Position numbers and translations under genes: made by a program. Positions 7,124 through 7,975 of a DNA stretch of 7,975 nucleotides are shown here, piece after piece (within the stretch, counting starts at the first letter, position 1; each line of letters opens with the position of its first letter). This DNA is from an uncultured Pseudomonadota bacterium (GTDB lineage Bacteria > Pseudomonadota > Alphaproteobacteria > RUG11792). The DNA lies in assembly GCA_902773285.1 (NCBI GenBank), contig CACYDS010000060.1:1-7975 (forward strand). The letters run 5' to 3'. The notes under the pieces are model-generated. The model did no database searches. It saw only the letters and a list, made by a program, of their open reading frames with translations, and was not told the origin of the DNA.

Positions 7124-7975
7124 CTAAAATGGTCTAGGATCCACGACAAAACGCTGCAGTCTGATGTCTGCAGCTTTTTGACGTCTTGGATCATTGGCTA
7201 ACTTAACTTTAATCAAAATCACAAGCTCAACAATCTCATCTCCCATTCCATTAGATGATGTAATTTCACCGATTATTGGCTTGTCTTGAAGCCACGGAAG
7301 TCCTGTTTTATTTTTTGAAGAACGCGATTCCATAAATCCTCCTAAAACAGCTATCTCGCCATCCTGCAATTTTAAGACTGACGTAACCTCTCGTACCTCC
7401 GTAACAGGAACTTGTGACTGCTCATAATTGCTTTGATTACCGCCATTAGCTTTCATTGCTATGTCAACCGCAGGATCGTTTACGTGAGCAGAAAGTCGAG
7501 TAAGAGTTGGCCTTAGGAAAAGTGTTATTGTATTATCGCTCATATCAATCGATGGCTGCACAAACATAACTAATCCGATTGGGACTGTTTGTATATCACT
7601 TGAAACAGAGACATCCATATTGGCATTCTGCGCAGATGTATAAGTTTTATCATAATTTAAACGAAAATATACGTGATTTTTAGCCACTTTTAAAACTGCG
7701 GCCTGGTTATTCATAGCTGTAATTCTTGGGTTTGAAATAGTTCTTGTCGAACCAAATTCTTCCAGAAGTTGCAAAACTGCCCCAATATCATCCTTATTAT
7801 TCCCAAATTTTCTGGATGTTGCAAAACTAACAATGCCATCTTTATTTGCTAAAGGCCCTATCCCATGTGATGAATTTTGACCAAATTTGCTTGCAACACT
7901 AAGTCTTTTTCCCACAATTCCCCAATCAATACCACGTCTGTATTCATTGTTCAGCGTGACTTCAATAATTTTTGC
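7124..7975 (-). CDS. Secretin (type IV pilus/MSHA MshL-like or type II-like), C-terminal part, cut by window edge
   Basis: Secretins form multimeric outer-membrane channels through which pili or secreted proteins pass. The frame is open to the right edge, so only the C-terminal 283 residues are seen and the signal peptide and N-domains are missing. The visible part begins AKIIEVTLNNEYRRGIDW, typical of the last N-domain entering the secretin core. Further landmarks are TISNPRITAMNNQAAVLKV at about 79-97, PIGLVMFVQPSID at about 132-144, and the signature region at about 189-237 with VPVTEVREVTSVLKLQDG, AVLGGF and GLPWLQDKPIIGEI. It ends with a short tail (VVDPRPF). The pattern most resembles MSHA/PilN-type pilus secretins, but type II secretion cannot be excluded. 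A GTG at 7915 is internal, not a start, because the family's sequence continues upstream of it. The stop lies 39 bases before the preferred xseB start. No function in type VI secretion is known for this family. Confidence 0.88.
   Translation of the reverse strand, partial: AKIIEVTLNNEYRRGIDWGIVGKRLSVASKFGQNSSHGIGPLANKDGIVSFATSRKFGNNKDDIGAVLQLLEEFGSTRTISNPRITAMNNQAAVLKVAKNHVYFRLNYDKTYTSAQNANMDVSVSSDIQTVPIGLVMFVQPSIDMSDNTITLFLRPTLTRLSAHVNDPAVDIAMKANGGNQSNYEQSQVPVTEVREVTSVLKLQDGEIAVLGGFMESRSSKNKTGLPWLQDKPIIGEITSSNGMGDEIVELVILIKVKLANDPRRQKAADIRLQRFVVDPRPF

Noticed and set aside
7913..7915. GTG as start of a separate short protein
   Set aside because: The frame upstream to the window edge continues the secretin consensus (AKIIEVTLNNEYRRGIDW), so this GTG is an internal valine codon.
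1..7975. CRISPR array, tRNA, rRNA, insertion sequence or transposase
   Set aside because: I found no regularly spaced repeats, no recognisable tRNA or rRNA motifs and no transposase-like protein on either strand.

Overview
The window is AT-rich apart from a short GC-rich stretch at the left end. All five recognisable genes lie on the minus strand, so they read from right to left. Lysine-, asparagine- and isoleucine-rich proteins, tight gene packing and many A/T homopolymer runs suggest an AT-biased, probably host-associated proteobacterium. The XseB protein (an ERG...LK..CE.KL pattern) looks alphaproteobacterial to me. Together with a type VI secretion system this would suit a Holosporales/Paracaedibacter-like endosymbiont, but that placement is inference from a short protein and base composition.

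In transcription order, the right edge (7975-7124) holds the C-terminal 283 residues of a secretin, the outer-membrane ring protein of type IV pilus, MSHA or type II-like machines. It is cut by the window edge. About 39 bases later comes xseB (7084-6893), the small subunit of exodeoxyribonuclease VII. A 125-base gap follows; it carries a plausible sigma70-type promoter (TTAACA-N16-TATAAA) and a Shine-Dalgarno sequence. Then come three tightly coupled type VI secretion genes: tssK (6767-5394, baseplate adaptor), tssL/dotU (5393-4611, inner-membrane anchor) and tssM/icmF (4614-97, inner-membrane and periplasmic NTPase-like protein). tssK and tssL abut (TAA directly followed by ATG). tssL and tssM overlap by four bases (ATGA). 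Each of the three has a recognisable ribosome binding site, as expected for a translationally coupled operon.

The three Tss proteins form the link between the phage-tail-like baseplate and the envelope. TssL and TssM build the membrane complex, and TssK docks the baseplate onto the TssL/TssM cytoplasmic domains. The usual fourth member, the outer-membrane lipoprotein TssJ, is not in this window. tssM is unusually long (1505 residues) and ends in a proline-rich and then charged tail of about 129 residues beyond the TssJ-binding type domain.

The left end (1-96) has no gene. It is about 58% G+C and contains two inverted repeats. The larger is a perfect 16-bp stem with a 12-base loop starting 8 bases after the tssM stop codon, with no T-tract on either side. 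It may be an atypical terminator or a copy of a dispersed palindromic repeat. I see no wholly new system here. The points worth a second look are the enlarged TssM, the missing tssJ, the secretin/xseB/T6SS neighbourhood and the GC-rich palindromes.
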